A stretch of DNA of 64,000 nucleotides from Nothopassalora personata. Taxonomy: Eukaryota > Ascomycota > Dothideomycetes > Mycosphaerellales > Mycosphaerellaceae. The notes under the pieces are model-generated. The model ran no database searches. It worked only from the letters and a program-made list of their open reading frames with translations, and was not told where the DNA came from. Shown piece after piece: positions 10,219-20,507 of the stretch; the stretch's first letter is position 1, and each line of letters begins with the position of its first letter. The position numbers and the translations under genes were made by a program. Location: assembly GCA_033816765.1 (NCBI GenBank), contig CM066291.1:1488001-1552000 (forward strand), read 5' to 3'.

Positions 10219-10605
10219 TCAGGAGCGTATCAGGAGTTCATAGTGGACCACGGCCGCTCCCAATCGCTCAGTGAAGATGTGCTGGCCGATGTCGGCATTG
10301 GCATCGTGTAGGATTATGGTGATTGCCATGATATTCGCTGACAGGACTATTGTGAAGAGCAGCTTGTAGATGCTGGAGTAATTGCTGCTCCAGGCATCGT
10401 GCATTTGAATTAGTGGGCGTTGAGGTGGGTTCCGGTGTTCATTGTGGTGTTGGGATAGTTTTAGGTCGTCCGTGGTCGAGACGGAGTTGGTCTTCTGCTG
10501 TGTGTTCGATACCTCCTCGGTGTCTCTTGTGTTTACTTGGAAGTTTTTGGCCAAGACTGAAGATGAGGACAGCAGTGCGTTGATCGTCATTATTCCTGTT
10601 GCCAT
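10219..10605 (-). CDS. Hypothetical or remnant membrane protein, 128 aa
   Basis: An ATG-to-stop frame with a polar, Ser/Thr/Gln-rich N-terminal half and one hydrophobic segment near residues 81-100 (YKLLFTIVLSANIMAITIIL). The arrangement loosely recalls fungal multi-pass membrane proteins of unknown function, but only one membrane segment is present. It lies head-to-head with the acyl-CoA ligase remnant, in DNA that otherwise shows gene decay, so it may be a fragment. No family recognised. Confidence 0.25.
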   Translation of the reverse strand: MATGIMTINALLSSSSVLAKNFQVNTRDTEEVSNTQQKTNSVSTTDDLKLSQHHNEHRNPPQRPLIQMHDAWSSNYSSIYKLLFTIVLSANIMAITIILHDANADIGQHIFTERLGAAVVHYELLIRS

Positions 10606-11330
10606 CCCTGCAAGGTCGAGACTGTGGAAGCATTGTGGCGACCAAGAGTGTTATCACTCTATGCAGTGCCAACAATTTCATAACGATGCCCAGCCACATC
10701 CGGGAGCAGGACATGAAGAGTGGTTCTTCTCGACATTTGCGGACTCGCATCGCTAGCGGCTCGCCAGTGCACTCAGGTTTACCGAAGCGGGTCCAAGATG
10801 TGCTCCATCTGCCTGAGTTGGTCGTCGCTTGGGGCATGAGGGAGACCACGGGAGCAGCTACTATGTCGCAACCAGCGGACGATACAATCTTGCAGCGCAC
10901 GACTACTGTTGGAAGACCATTGAGACATACGCACGTGCGTGTGGTCTGCAGATCAGAGAGGTGGACTGGTTGCGTCCGGGTACCTTTGATGAAAGGCAAC
11001 TGGGCGGACATCGCCAAGGCCAACACCGTCATGGCCCGCCATACATGGACTAGGTACGTGACGGTGACTGGTCGCATCAAGGACGTGATCATTCGTGGAG
11101 GAGCGAACATCCATCTAGCTGGCACCTTTGTTGTACAAGCCAACCACTTTCACCTCTGTCACAGATCTGTTCGAGGTTGGCTGGCTACCAGACTTGAAGG
11201 AACGTGGCTAGCGAAGGAAATCTTCTTCGTGACAGATCTTCCAAACAAAGTCCCGAAGTTGAGCTTCAAGAGAGAGCCAGCCAACTTTAGCAGATACAGT
11301 CAAGTGGAGTTGCGCCACGGATGGCTATAG
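10605..11330 (+). pseudogene. Remnant of an AMP-binding acyl-CoA ligase
   Basis: The plus strand encodes several recognisable pieces of the ANL (acyl-CoA synthetase) superfamily in the right order: HLRTRIASGSP, then LVVAWGMRETTGAATMSQP, which is the family's YGxTE motif with Met-Arg-Glu in place of Met-Thr-Glu, then TTTVGRPL, and VTVTGRIKDVIIRGGANI, the hinge/A8 motif with one Glu-to-Ala change. A C-terminal EIFFVTDLPNKVPK segment matches the end of the family's small domain, though TGK is lost. About 60 residues are missing between the A5 and A8 motifs, and the N-terminal half with the P-loop is absent. The family activates fatty or aromatic acids as adenylates. The frame is open, but key residues and half of the protein are gone. 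Confidence 0.65.
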
Positions 11331-11571
11331 TGGAGGGATTCGACAAGCTCCAGGCCGGGTCGCTGCTCGCTTGATAGAGATGGCCGACCGCGTCCAGCCC
11401 ATCACTAAGAGCTCTAATGCCATCGGTGTCGGCGCTGGCACCAAGGCGGCGACGATGATCCTTATCGTTGCGACAGATACTGCACCTCTTATGCTGGACA
11501 AGATCGTGCTGTAGTGCACGCCATCGGCCAGCAAAAGACTGGAAAAGCGAGTGCTAGAAGTCTCCACCCTA

Positions 11572-12087
11572 TCAAAAGCCTTCTCTCGCCACACATATTC
11601 TCATACCGTTTCGAATATGCGCTTGCACGTCCTCGAGGATCCTCCAGCAGCGGTCAAGGTGATGGCGACCATTACCCGCTCTGATGGCATTCTCGCTTAG
11701 GTTATCACGGGCACACCGGTGTATCCCTACGTTCTGTGGAAACGTGCTTGTCAACCTTCGACGATACATTTCGAGTTCCCGATCCATTTCCCCATCGATA
11801 ATGTACGCCGCAGGACCTTCGGAAAGCTTTCGAAGCTGTAGGTGCCCGGGGGTTAAAGATCTAGGAAATTTGCGTGGATTTGCCTTTAATTGATGGACAT
11901 CACTTCGCCAAGTTGATGGCAGAGATGCAAAGCAGTTGTTGCTGCATGAAAGGGCTGTAGTGACAGCTCGTCGCAAGCACTTGTCAAAGTCCCGAGCAGG
12001 ACTTTGACTTAAAGCTGTAATCGAAGTAGGAACCTTGGCATGATGAGGCAAATTGACCGCAAAAGCGGGACAGCGGGTCAGAAGCAT
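11572..12087 (-). CDS. Hypothetical protein, 171 aa (weak)
   Basis: An uninterrupted frame with no signal peptide, membrane segment or motif I recognise. The C-terminal half is rich in Arg and Cys and predicted helical. It sits between the acyl-CoA ligase remnant and the MAPEG gene. It may be a chance frame in a decayed region. The 240 bp between 11331 and 11571 hold nothing I can support. Confidence 0.2.
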   Translation of the reverse strand: MLLTRCPAFAVNLPHHAKVPTSITALSQSPARDFDKCLRRAVTTALSCSNNCFASLPSTWRSDVHQLKANPRKFPRSLTPGHLQLRKLSEGPAAYIIDGEMDRELEMYRRRLTSTFPQNVGIHRCARDNLSENAIRAGNGRHHLDRCWRILEDVQAHIRNGMRICVAREGF

Positions 12088-12209
12088 TCTCGTTACAAGA
12101 GTATGCTCCTACACATACATTTATCATTCCGTCCCGCGACTATGCGCCATTCTCCTGTCCTGCTGGAGTCACTTCTTTGAACCACGCCTCCACATATCGA
12201 TCTATAAGC

Positions 12210-12706
12210 CTAGTAGACGAGCGTGACGAGTCTGCCGGTCAAGCCAGCAAGCAACACAGAGCTCGTGGCGAAAATCGACAACCTGACCATAACCTTGTTG
12301 ACTGTCGCGTGGATTACCGAGTGGATAATCCTAGCCGCAACGTATGCCCACGCACCATAGACAGTGTATGGGTGATCATCGTCAAGGACGGCCAAAGAAA
12401 GGGCAATTGCGTAGAATACAGTTGGTTGCTCATGCAAGTGGTTATAATTTTCGGCCTTGAAGCGAATGCTTGGTGGAATCTTGGTCTGCAAATCGTGCGA
12501 GACCTTGTCGGGGCTAATGTCCACTGGGTTGGTACAGTCAGGTGGACTCGTGGCCGCAACACACGATAAGACTTACCCTTGTACTTGGAGATTGCTGGGA
12601 CTCTGGTTGCGTACATCCAGAGTTCCATAACAAAGGTCCAGCCCGCGAGGGCCGCAATTGGACGGATTAGCGGCGCTTTGCCGATGCTAAGGGCCATGTT
12701 CGACAT
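12210..12706 (-). CDS. MAPEG-family membrane protein, 147 aa
   Basis: Exons 12706..12577 and 12523..12210 with a 53-nt intron (GTAAGT ... CCAACCCAG); the junction restores a continuous protein. MAPEG proteins are four-helix membrane proteins related to microsomal glutathione transferases and eicosanoid enzymes. Seen here: a first hydrophobic segment (LIRPIAALAGWTFVMELWMYATRVP), then the diagnostic loop ENYNHLHEQPTVFYAIAL with the conserved Asn-His-x-x-Glu-Gln-Pro, then AWAYVAARIIHSVIHATVNKV with the conserved Arg ... His-Ser, and a last hydrophobic helix. Length fits fungal MAPEG proteins. Substrate is unknown; fungal members are mostly uncharacterised. A second ATG at residue 4 could also be the start. 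Confidence 0.85.
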
Positions 12707-13430
12707 CTGGGGTGCTGTGGCTAGGGTCTGTCGACGTTTAGTAGAGATCTGGTTGTTCGTTGTGCTGACAGCTGTTCCACCGGAGAGGACATCAGAAAGC
12801 TTTTAACTGCCGCAGTCCGAAGATTAGCCGGCAGCTGCACAAGTTGTGCGCCAGCTCTTGGCCTGCGTCCCTACAACACATATGATATCCAGAGATCGAA
12901 GAGAAGCGGTCGTAGCCGCGTTACTCATGGCTGTGGGCCAATAAGAGAAGCATCGAAGAAGAGGTGGTTTGTTGTATGATGCTCACCAACTCGACATAGG
13001 CACTGTCAATCACACATCAATTCCAAGACAAAAATATCACCAGCAACCTGGTTGAGGCACGCTAATTCCGCAATGCGGTCTGGTCTATACATATCGCGTT
13101 AAGGCAAGTTGATGGTTCACTTGATTTGGGCTTATATATTAGGTGTTTCAAAAGCAAGCAGCGTACTGAAGGTTGCTGCAAATGAGAAGGCTGTAGGTGA
13201 CTAATTAAAGTCACTTGTTTCTTGGCGGTAGATGCCTTAACTTGGATCGTGACACATCGCACCGACTCTTTCCTCGCAACACCGACTGACACTGGCAGCA
13301 CTCTACACTTCACCTCCTGAACTTCACCTCTGCAATTCCACCCGCCAACTTTCATGCCTCCCCGTCTCTGTGCGATCTCCGTTCTCTAACCCTGAATCAC
13401 TGCAACAACTTCACTGATATCTCGCCCATC
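12707..13430. other. Intergenic, contains a dispersed repeat copy
   Basis: 724 bp between the diverging MAPEG and zinc-finger genes. It holds the minus-strand repeat copy at about 13085..13210 and is otherwise without a supported gene. Confidence 0.4.
13085..13210 (-). repeat. Dispersed repeat, copy 3
   Basis: Its reverse complement closely matches the tandem repeat at 24962..25220: shared blocks in order include TTTGCAGCAACCTTCAGT, CTGCTTGCTTTTGAAACACC, ATCAACTTG and CGCGATA. The match continues outside into ATTAGT..CCTACAGCC, which also joins the two tandem copies. The copies differ by small indels. No terminal inverted repeat or open frame is visible, so the type of element is unknown. 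Confidence 0.65.
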
Positions 13431-13841
13431 ATGCCGGCATGCCCAACTTGCTACCAATACTTCGGCAGCACCGATGCTCGTGCCCAACACATGAACGACA
13501 CAGATCATTGGCCATACGATTGTGATACTTGCTGCGAGGGCTTTCTATCGTGGAAAGCCTGCCACAACCATACGAATGATTATGACCACTGGAAGCCCAC
13601 GGTGCCATGCGAGTCTTGCCGACTCGTCTTCCATACACAAGAGGAGTGTAACGACCACATGAATGATTATGCACACTGGGCGCCAATGGAGCCATGTGAG
13701 GCCTGCGACAGGATGTTTCAACGAAAGGCTTTGCCATATTTCCGAGAGAAGAGCCTATCAAATGGAGCTGTAGCTCGACTCGTGGGGCGGAGCCTTGAGA
13801 GAGCAGCAGCTGCATTCCTACGTAGATACCAGGCACCTTAA
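13431..13841 (+). CDS. C2H2-type zinc-finger protein, 136 aa
   Basis: The first 100 residues contain four regularly spaced Cys-x2-Cys pairs (CPTC, CDTC, CESC, CEAC). Each of the first three is followed about 12 residues later by a His-x3/4-Asp-x-His-Trp element (QHMNDTDHW, NHTNDYDHW, DHMNDYAHW), a degenerate C2H2 finger repeat common in Dothideomycete proteins. The fourth pair has lost its His partner: after FQRKA the frame changes character, and a different frame continues with protein-like composition. This suggests a small frameshift or an unrecognised intron near 13725. A nucleic-acid or protein-binding role is likely but unproven. Confidence 0.6.
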   Translation: MPACPTCYQYFGSTDARAQHMNDTDHWPYDCDTCCEGFLSWKACHNHTNDYDHWKPTVPCESCRLVFHTQEECNDHMNDYAHWAPMEPCEACDRMFQRKALPYFREKSLSNGAVARLVGRSLERAAAAFLRRYQAP

Positions 13842-14426
13842 CGAATTGTTCCTGGTCGGGAACAAGTCTGGAGGATCGCATCGACTTGGAAATTATGCTG
13901 ATCGATGAAGTGGAGCATCTCGTCCGCGGCTGTTGTTGACATACGTGCTACATCATGAGCTCGCTCGCGCACGGGTCAATGATGAAACAGTGTGTTCGTT
14001 GAGGCTCGTTGACGACATACTGCCATGTCTCTGTCGACAGTTCGACGAACGTGCGAATCTCGAGTTTCGTAGATGGCCTGGTCCGGTCGAGAGGTGCGCT
14101 GTGTGACTACCGCTTTGTCAAGCCCTGGAACCCATTGACATCCATCAAGTCAAGTGAAGTAAAAGACAGGGCTAGATGGTGACAGCGTTCAATGAGCCGA
14201 CTGAAAGTCCAGAAGCGAGACTGGATTCTACAGTTAAAACCTATTCGTCCTGTTTCATTCCTCCCCGTGGACGCCGAGCTGTCGAAATAAGGCGATTTGT
14301 GCGTAGCTTCGGACCTCGAAATTGAAGCAGTCTGAGTCTTGGTCAAAGGCGACTGGTTGATAAGCTTGCGCCTGCCTGATCAAGTCTGGTTGACTGGCCT
14401 GTCGTGGCTAACATGCTGCCAAGACT
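13842..14426. other. Intergenic between zinc-finger gene and MSH1
   Basis: 585 bp without a supported gene. Short protein-like stretches in the first 250 bp may be decayed 3' sequence of the zinc-finger gene. Confidence 0.3.
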
Positions 14427-17400
14427 TCATCCAGCAGCAGCTACATCCGCAAGATAGCTCTGGATGTCATGAGTATGGTTCGCGCCATATGCCGCGGCCT
14501 TGCTTCGTTGCAGCTCTGTAAGCACTTGGGCCGCAATTGAAACTGCAGCGACCGGCATTCCCGCAAGCTTCGCCACTTTCAGTGCGTGCGATGAGCGATT
14601 GACACCACGACGTAGCTTGTGGTCGTACCTCCAGCTGTCACCGCCCTGCTCGGTCACATCTGTACAGTAGCAAGCCAAGTTGTCGAAGTCTTTCGTCATG
14701 TCTGCGAGTACGTGGAAGTGAGTTGCAAATAGAGAGCGACACTGGTTGATGTTATGCAAGTGGTGCAGACAAGCGTAGCCTACAGCCACTCCGTCCTCGG
14801 GCGTGGTGCCTCGACCGACCTCGTCCATGACAACGAACGAGCGGGTAGTGGCCTCTTTGAGAATATCTGCGGTCTCCAACATCTCCACCATAAACGTGGA
14901 TTGGTCTTGGTAGAGGTTGTCAGCAGACCCGACTCGGCTGAAAATCTTGTCGACCAGGCCAATTTCAGCATAATCGGCTGGAACGAAGCAACCTGTCTGG
15001 GCGAGAATGGTAATGAGCGCAGTCTGGCGGAGAAAGGTGCTCTTGCCTGCCATATTTGGACCAGTGATGAGCAGAATCTTCTCCGTGTCTCCTATGGTGC
15101 AATCGTTAGATGTGAAGTCCCGTCCCTGGTCCTTGAGACCTACGTCGACAGTCGGATGACGCCCGCCGAGGATCTTCGTGGTACAATTATCTTTGAGTAC
15201 CGGACGCACGAGATTTCGTTCACTGGCCACCAGCGCTGATGAGCATGCCACGTCTAGCTCATCCAATACAGCAGCGTTTCGGCGAAGCTTCATCAAGTTC
15301 TCCAGTACTTCAGCACGCAGCTTGTCGAAGACCCGATCTTCCTCTGTCCTGATCCGCAGTTTACTGTCATCGATCCGCACACCAAGGTGTGTCCAGTCTG
15401 ACAAGTAGAATGATCGAGTGCTCTTGGTGCTTCCTATCACTCGAGCCCCGGGTAATGCAGACAAAGTACCTTGAGCATCTTTTCCTTTGATATGGCAGTA
15501 GTGACCGAGCTGTGCGCTCCATTTGAGCGTTAAACTCGAAAATCGCAGCTCTTGCTTTAGTCTGCTCGTCAGCTCACGCTTCGCATCAAGAACATTGTCG
15601 AGGTCGGTATGCGCTCTCCTCAGTGTAGCTGAAGCATCTCTGCGCATGATCCATATGTCTTCGGGTTTCTCTTCAGACCCCTTGTCCGACGTTGTCGACT
15701 TTGCTGCTCGGCGGGACAGCTTTGGTATCTTCGTCCCCGCCTCATCAGCGGCTACGACTTCCTCCGTCATCTGCTCGGCTTCCTCCATTGAAGCTTCTGT
15801 CGCAAGTTGCTGCTGATTGAGACCAGCTTCGTCAATGGCAGCCAAGATCTTTTGCGCGACCTTCGATGGGGTGTCGAGGTCCAGTCGCTCTAGTATATCC
15901 CAAAGGAAGATCATGTCGGCATCCTGCACAGTGTCTTCGGAAGGAAAACGGTCTTGATTGCTCAGGATATGCGTATGAAGAACATCAGCTACTGCGTGCA
16001 TGACTTCGACCGTGCGAGCTAGGCCGAGAAGATCATCGGCATCACCTCGCCCGATAGAGAACTTCTGCAAGAGGCGAGAGGTATCGGAGGTGCGCTTCAA
16101 GAGGCCAGTGATTTGTTCGCGCAGGGTCTCGTGGCGAAGAAGCTCTTGCACAAGATCAAGCCTATCGTCGATGACGGAAAGTGACATTGATGGAGATACC
16201 AGCCGTTGACTCAGCAAACGAGCTCCACTTTTGGTCGCGGTCCGGCGGACAGCGTGCAGCAAGCTGCCGTGATGCATTCCATCCCTTAGTGTCGTCCGTA
16301 CTTCCAAGTTCCGCAGAGTTTGTCGATCGATCGTCATGGCTTCATCGTGAAGGCGTTGTACGGGTGTTTGAAGTTGCAAGTTCGCGTCACCCAGCGTCTC
16401 TTTGACGTAGTCTAGCACGAGAGTACCCGCAGCCACTTCCGAGGACAAGAATGCTGATTGCTCGTGCCCCGGGACAGGCTTTGCCAGCATGGATGACCAG
16501 TCGGCCACAGTAGACAGGGTTGCGCTTTGCGTGTGAAAGTGAAGTGGCAGATTGGCGTCGCCGATCAGCCGCCGAAGTACGTTTTGATCTGCGGACGCAA
16601 GCGATGAATCTAGTACAATCTCTCTTGGGCCTATCCGTGCTATCAAGGAAGACAGGCTGCCAAGGTCCGAAGCTTGTGTGAAGAAATCGCCACTGGATAT
16701 ATCTACCCAGGAGCATCCGACCTTAACGCCACGGTTCTGACCCTCGTGGCTGGCTCGGCCGCGGGCGTCGGTCGTTCCAGATGGCAAAGCACCTGCGATG
16801 TGCACTGCAAGCAAGTAGTTGTTTTCGAAGCCCTCCATAAAACTTTCATCAATCAGGGTTCCAGGTGTGACAATGCGGGTCACCTTTCGATCAAACAGCA
16901 TACTACTACCCTTAGCTGTACGTTCAGCTTCTGGCAAGCGTATTTGCTCACTGATAGCTACGTGTTTGCCCAGATCTTGAACGAACATCTTGAGATAGCG
17001 ATCGAGCTGGGTGTGCTGGAAGCCCGCCATTGGCACATCACCCAGAGAAGTCGCTCGCTTTGCCTTCTTCAGGTTGACGAGAGGGGCGTACTCTTCGACT
17101 TGGTCAAAGTACATCTCGTAGAAGTCGCCGACCCTCGTCAGGACGATACAATCCTTGAACTTTCGTGTGTTGTTCAAGTGCTGCTGTAAGACGGTGGGAT
17201 ACATCTTCTCCGGCACAGGCTCGACATCTATTTTCGGCAGAGGTGCGAGGGCGCCTTGTGGAAGGCTGCCGGCTTTGAGAATGCTTCGTGTCTTTGCGCC
17301 TCTGGTCTGTCTATGCTGTTGGAGAAGTGCATGGCTGCGGCCATATTGGTTGGTCCGCAGACTAGGCGAGCCTGCCGACGTGCGGTGCAAGCTACATCTC

Positions 17401-17429
17401 GCTAAGCGGCGAAGAGTTCCACCGTTCAT
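14427..17429 (-). CDS. MSH1: Mitochondrial DNA mismatch-repair protein MutS homologue 1
   Basis: A single 1000-residue frame. Msh1 is the MutS protein of fungal mitochondria; it recognises mismatches and limits mtDNA rearrangement. The first 50 residues are basic and Ser/Arg-rich, a mitochondrial presequence. The mismatch-binding domain motif appears as RVGDFYEMYFDQ near residue 100, with the Phe-x-Glu element. The ATPase domain has Walker A TGPNMAGKSTFLRQ near 790, a Walker B region FVVMDEVGRGTTPEDG near 868, and an ATHFH element near 905. Length matches the family (about 960-1000). A charged acidic linker near residues 540-590 is likely species-specific. No intron is needed. A complete gene, with no sign of decay. 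Confidence 0.95.
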   Translation of the reverse strand: MNGGTLRRLARCSLHRTSAGSPSLRTNQYGRSHALLQQHRQTRGAKTRSILKAGSLPQGALAPLPKIDVEPVPEKMYPTVLQQHLNNTRKFKDCIVLTRVGDFYEMYFDQVEEYAPLVNLKKAKRATSLGDVPMAGFQHTQLDRYLKMFVQDLGKHVAISEQIRLPEAERTAKGSSMLFDRKVTRIVTPGTLIDESFMEGFENNYLLAVHIAGALPSGTTDARGRASHEGQNRGVKVGCSWVDISSGDFFTQASDLGSLSSLIARIGPREIVLDSSLASADQNVLRRLIGDANLPLHFHTQSATLSTVADWSSMLAKPVPGHEQSAFLSSEVAAGTLVLDYVKETLGDANLQLQTPVQRLHDEAMTIDRQTLRNLEVRTTLRDGMHHGSLLHAVRRTATKSGARLLSQRLVSPSMSLSVIDDRLDLVQELLRHETLREQITGLLKRTSDTSRLLQKFSIGRGDADDLLGLARTVEVMHAVADVLHTHILSNQDRFPSEDTVQDADMIFLWDILERLDLDTPSKVAQKILAAIDEAGLNQQQLATEASMEEAEQMTEEVVAADEAGTKIPKLSRRAAKSTTSDKGSEEKPEDIWIMRRDASATLRRAHTDLDNVLDAKRELTSRLKQELRFSSLTLKWSAQLGHYCHIKGKDAQGTLSALPGARVIGSTKSTRSFYLSDWTHLGVRIDDSKLRIRTEEDRVFDKLRAEVLENLMKLRRNAAVLDELDVACSSALVASERNLVRPVLKDNCTTKILGGRHPTVDVGLKDQGRDFTSNDCTIGDTEKILLITGPNMAGKSTFLRQTALITILAQTGCFVPADYAEIGLVDKIFSRVGSADNLYQDQSTFMVEMLETADILKEATTRSFVVMDEVGRGTTPEDGVAVGYACLHHLHNINQCRSLFATHFHVLADMTKDFDNLACYCTDVTEQGGDSWRYDHKLRRGVNRSSHALKVAKLAGMPVAAVSIAAQVLTELQRSKAAAYGANHTHDIQSYLADVAAAG

Positions 17430-17819
17430 ATGATGAGCAGTGTGTCGTGTCTTTGATGTTGCGTTGTCGGTTGCAAGTTCTCCTTGGAAGTTGATGCTGG
17501 CGCGTCCCGACTGCGCGTCTCGATCGGCAGATGCGGCACGTCCCGAACCTCATCCACTTTTTGCCGAACCGCAATAATACGACCACAACAACACCACGAG
17601 AGTCACAGCGGGCATCGACTCTGGACTTTAAGAACCGCTGAACATGGCATTCGGGTCTCCACCGGGTCTGGTCCTATATTGAGGCTCTCCACTACTTGGA
17701 AAACGAAGAACTCCTTGAACCATGCCTGAATCCCTATAAGCTTCGAAGCATTTTGAGGCTAGCTATATGGCCTTTTCATGTCACATGACATTAAAGGAAG
17801 CGCTTGGCGTACGAAACTC

Positions 17820-17942
17820 GCCCGCTTAGGTGAGTTGACTTGCAAAGCCCAACCTTGACGCTATGCTTACGTTTCCGAAGCTCATCGGTAGAGCGCGTCA
17901 CTAGTAATGACGAGGTGATTGGTTCGATTCCAGTAGCGGGCA
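17820..17942 (+). tRNA. tRNA-Thr(AGT) interrupted by a 51-nt insertion in the D-arm
   Basis: All parts of a 72-nt tRNA are present: acceptor strand GCCCGCT (17820..17826), TA, one D-stem G (17829), then after an insertion the rest of the D-arm CTC-ATCGGTA-GAGC, an anticodon arm CGTCA-CTAGTAA-TGACG with anticodon AGT (17903..17905), AGGTG, T-arm ATTGG-TTCGATT-CCAGT and AGCGGGC plus discriminator A. Acceptor, D, anticodon and T stems all pair (one G-T wobble in the T stem). The insertion 17830..17880 begins GTGAGT and ends AAG. Eukaryotic tRNA introns lie after position 37, so tRNA splicing enzymes would not be expected to remove this. The B box is intact; the A box is split. A T4 run at 17966..17969 could terminate Pol III. 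Confidence 0.8.
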
Positions 17943-18859
17943 ACTGCGGTTGTGCCTCTCTTCTCTTTTGCTGCAGTCGTCGCCAACTTTTTGGTCCAGA
18001 TACGACCTTTGAGGTTTCCGGAGGCGTTATGTGAACACTTATGACCACATTGAGCACGCTGGATATCGACCTCACTTTGCTGGAACGATTGGTATGAGTC
18101 TTGTCATTGCTGTCGAAGAAAATTTCACAGGGCACTTTTTTTTTCCAGCATAATCGGTTTCTCATGCCCCTAAACGCTGCTCAATGCTCTTCCAGATCTT
18201 CCGGGCACTCCAGAAAACCCTCCTTCCTGTCGATGATCGATATGTGTCCATTGGAAATACCATATTGATGGGCCAAATTATCGTCAACTTATGCACACCA
18301 GTCTTCGCTTAAGGCTTCTGCGAACGAGCAAGCTCTTCTTCATGCAACGAACGGCTGTCATCGCCGCCGTCGATCGAGACACATCATCATTGTTCGGCTG
18401 TGGCAGGAGCCAGGTCGTTGCACGACAGCACAATTGTACCAGGATGCTCAAGCCACGCTTTCATCCCTCCCAAAGTCGAACATCAATCTCTGTCGATCAC
18501 TGGAGGACTACGAATACTCGCTGCGCAGCACAGGGTTTACCGGCGATACGTCCGACAATACCGTCACGTCTCAACGCCGTACATATGTACATCTTGTTCC
18601 TTGTGCATCGTGATGATGCGAAGCGACAGAGCTCATGATACACATCTATCTGCAAAGTGAGCTCCAACTGCTGTCAGCCTGTGCAACAGGCAGTCTGTCC
18701 TCGTGAGAGATAATGTGCCCCATGGAGGATAATGTCTGGCAGCTCTTTCTTGCTTCTACGGACAGTCGATTTTTTGATCCTCACACGCCTTTGCTGCAGG
18801 CGTATTCTCACATTCATACGGCCGTCCTCATTGTCAGCCCGCTTGAATCACACTGAACG
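17943..18859. other. Intergenic upstream of the aquaporin gene
   Basis: About 900 bp. Short open frames on both strands lack protein-like composition. The last few hundred bases should hold the aquaporin promoter. Confidence 0.3.
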
Positions 18860-20121
18860 ATGGGCCCTCCAAAGTTCGATCAGCCTTTCGCAGGGTACGC
18901 TCGACCCCGGGACCCAGCTAAGCAAAACGCTGCCCGTAACCACTTTGTTGCAGCGACCGGCGAGTTTGTCGGCACATTTATGTTCCTCCTCTTTGCTTTC
19001 CTGGGCCACACCATGGCAGTGGCACAAGCACCCGGCACTGCCCCGAACGGAGCCAAGAGCAGCATGACCGCCATCTACATCGCCATGGCCTACGGCTTCT
19101 CCCTCTTAGTGACTGCCTGGACGATGTTCAGAGTCAGCGGCGGTCTCTTTAACCCAGCCGTGACAATTGGTCTGGGTCTATCTGGACAGCTACCTTGGAC
19201 ACGAGCCTTGATCTTCCTGCCAACACAACTTCTGGCCGCCATCTGTGCGGCGGCGGTATGCAGTTGCATCATTCCTGGAGATATAGCAATAATTCAGACT
19301 ACGCTGGCGTCTAATGTCAGCATAGCTCAAGGACTGTTCCTGGAGATGTTCCTGACTGCTGAGCTTACCTTTACCGTGCTCATGCTCGCTGCCGAGAAGC
19401 ACAAGAGCACTTATATCGCACCCGTTGGCATCGGTTTGGCATTGTTCGTTGCTGAGATCGCTGGGGTATACTACACTGGAGGATCGCTGAACCCAGCTCG
19501 ATCCTTCGGGCCATGTGTCGCCGGAGCATCTTTTCAAGGCTACCATTGGAGTATGTGTACGACGCATGAACAGGGAGAGCCAGCACTTACATATCTCAGT
19601 CTATTGGGTCGGTCCCTACCTGGGAGCCCTGATTGCCGCCGGCTATTACCACTTTGTTAAGTTCTTCAACTATGAGCAAGCCAACCCTGGCCAAGACAGC
19701 GCCGATGGTGAGTGTCAGCCAAGGGATGGACACACATCTTGAAGAAGCTGGACAGCGCTGCACTGCCCGACGGATAGCATAAGCTTGTGTTACAGCGTGC
19801 AGAGCTGCTCAAAGGAATGTCTCGAGAGTCGGACACGCCCTCTACCGCAGCAAGCTGACAAACAGCCCGGAGCCTTCCTCCCACATAAGGACTCGATCGA
19901 TACTACGCCAGGAACGAGACCTGAAAGTGGAACCGGGGCAAGTAGTACAGTCGGGCAGAGAAATGGCGAGAGGTTGGCGTGAGTACGAAGACGACTTAAG
20001 ACAAAGAGCGACCCGGTTGTTTGGGTGTTTGGGGGGGGGGGGACCCACAAGTATAAAAGGTAATGATCAAACAAGTGAAAGCGTTTACACGGCAGAACAT
20101 AGTGTAGTTATACATGAATGA
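18860..20121 (+). CDS. Aquaporin (MIP family)
   Basis: Exons 18860..19550, 19600..19707 and 19796..20121 (374 aa if read to this stop). Introns are 49 and 88 nt (GTATGT ... CTCAG; GTGAGT ... TTACAG). MIP channels pass water or small solutes across membranes. Both pore motifs are canonical: GGLFNPAV near residue 97 and GGSLNPARS near residue 210, with the Arg of the selectivity filter after the second NPA. Six hydrophobic segments are visible. The N-terminus is a short hydrophilic tail. The C-terminal tail encoded by exon 3 is hydrophilic and Arg-rich; it crosses a run of 12 G at about 20030..20041, where a length error would shift the frame, so the last 30 residues are uncertain. Water rather than glycerol transport is suggested by the short NPA-flanking loops, not proven. 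Confidence 0.88.
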
Positions 20122-20507
20122 GAGTATCCACGACAGACATGAATGCATGCATGAATCGCAGAGGTGAGGTCAAAGTAATGAATGTATACATACATCTCGC
20201 AAACTACACCATATCTGGAATGAATTCAAGGCTTCAACCATCACGCGACACTTACGACCAGCACCAATAAAATGCAAGTCCATCAGAGCTGCCGCTGACG
20301 ACAGGCTACAACCAAACCACCTAACTGAAAGCTTCACCACAACCCTCATCCCAAAAAGCAAACACTTCGAAGCACACAACATTCAAGCTCTCATTCTGAC
20401 TCCAATGTTCGTTCCATCCTCATCATCGCCAGCATCATCAAGCAGTGACAGCAAAGACCCAATCAGCATCCACATCACTAGCCATCTTCAACCAAAGTGT
20501 TATATCT
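20122..20507. other. Intergenic between aquaporin and the knottin-like gene
   Basis: About 390 bp, moderately AT-rich, no gene seen. The two flanking genes converge here. Confidence 0.3.

Noticed and set aside
10439..11143. 234-codon minus-strand frame
   Set aside because: Covers the acyl-CoA ligase remnant on the opposite strand, whose family motifs are clear; this frame has none.
11380..11514. Plus-strand segment loosely resembling an L7Ae/Snu13 fragment
   Set aside because: Only a short stretch with ALA/THR-ASP-THR-ALA-PRO-LEU similarity; too weak to claim.
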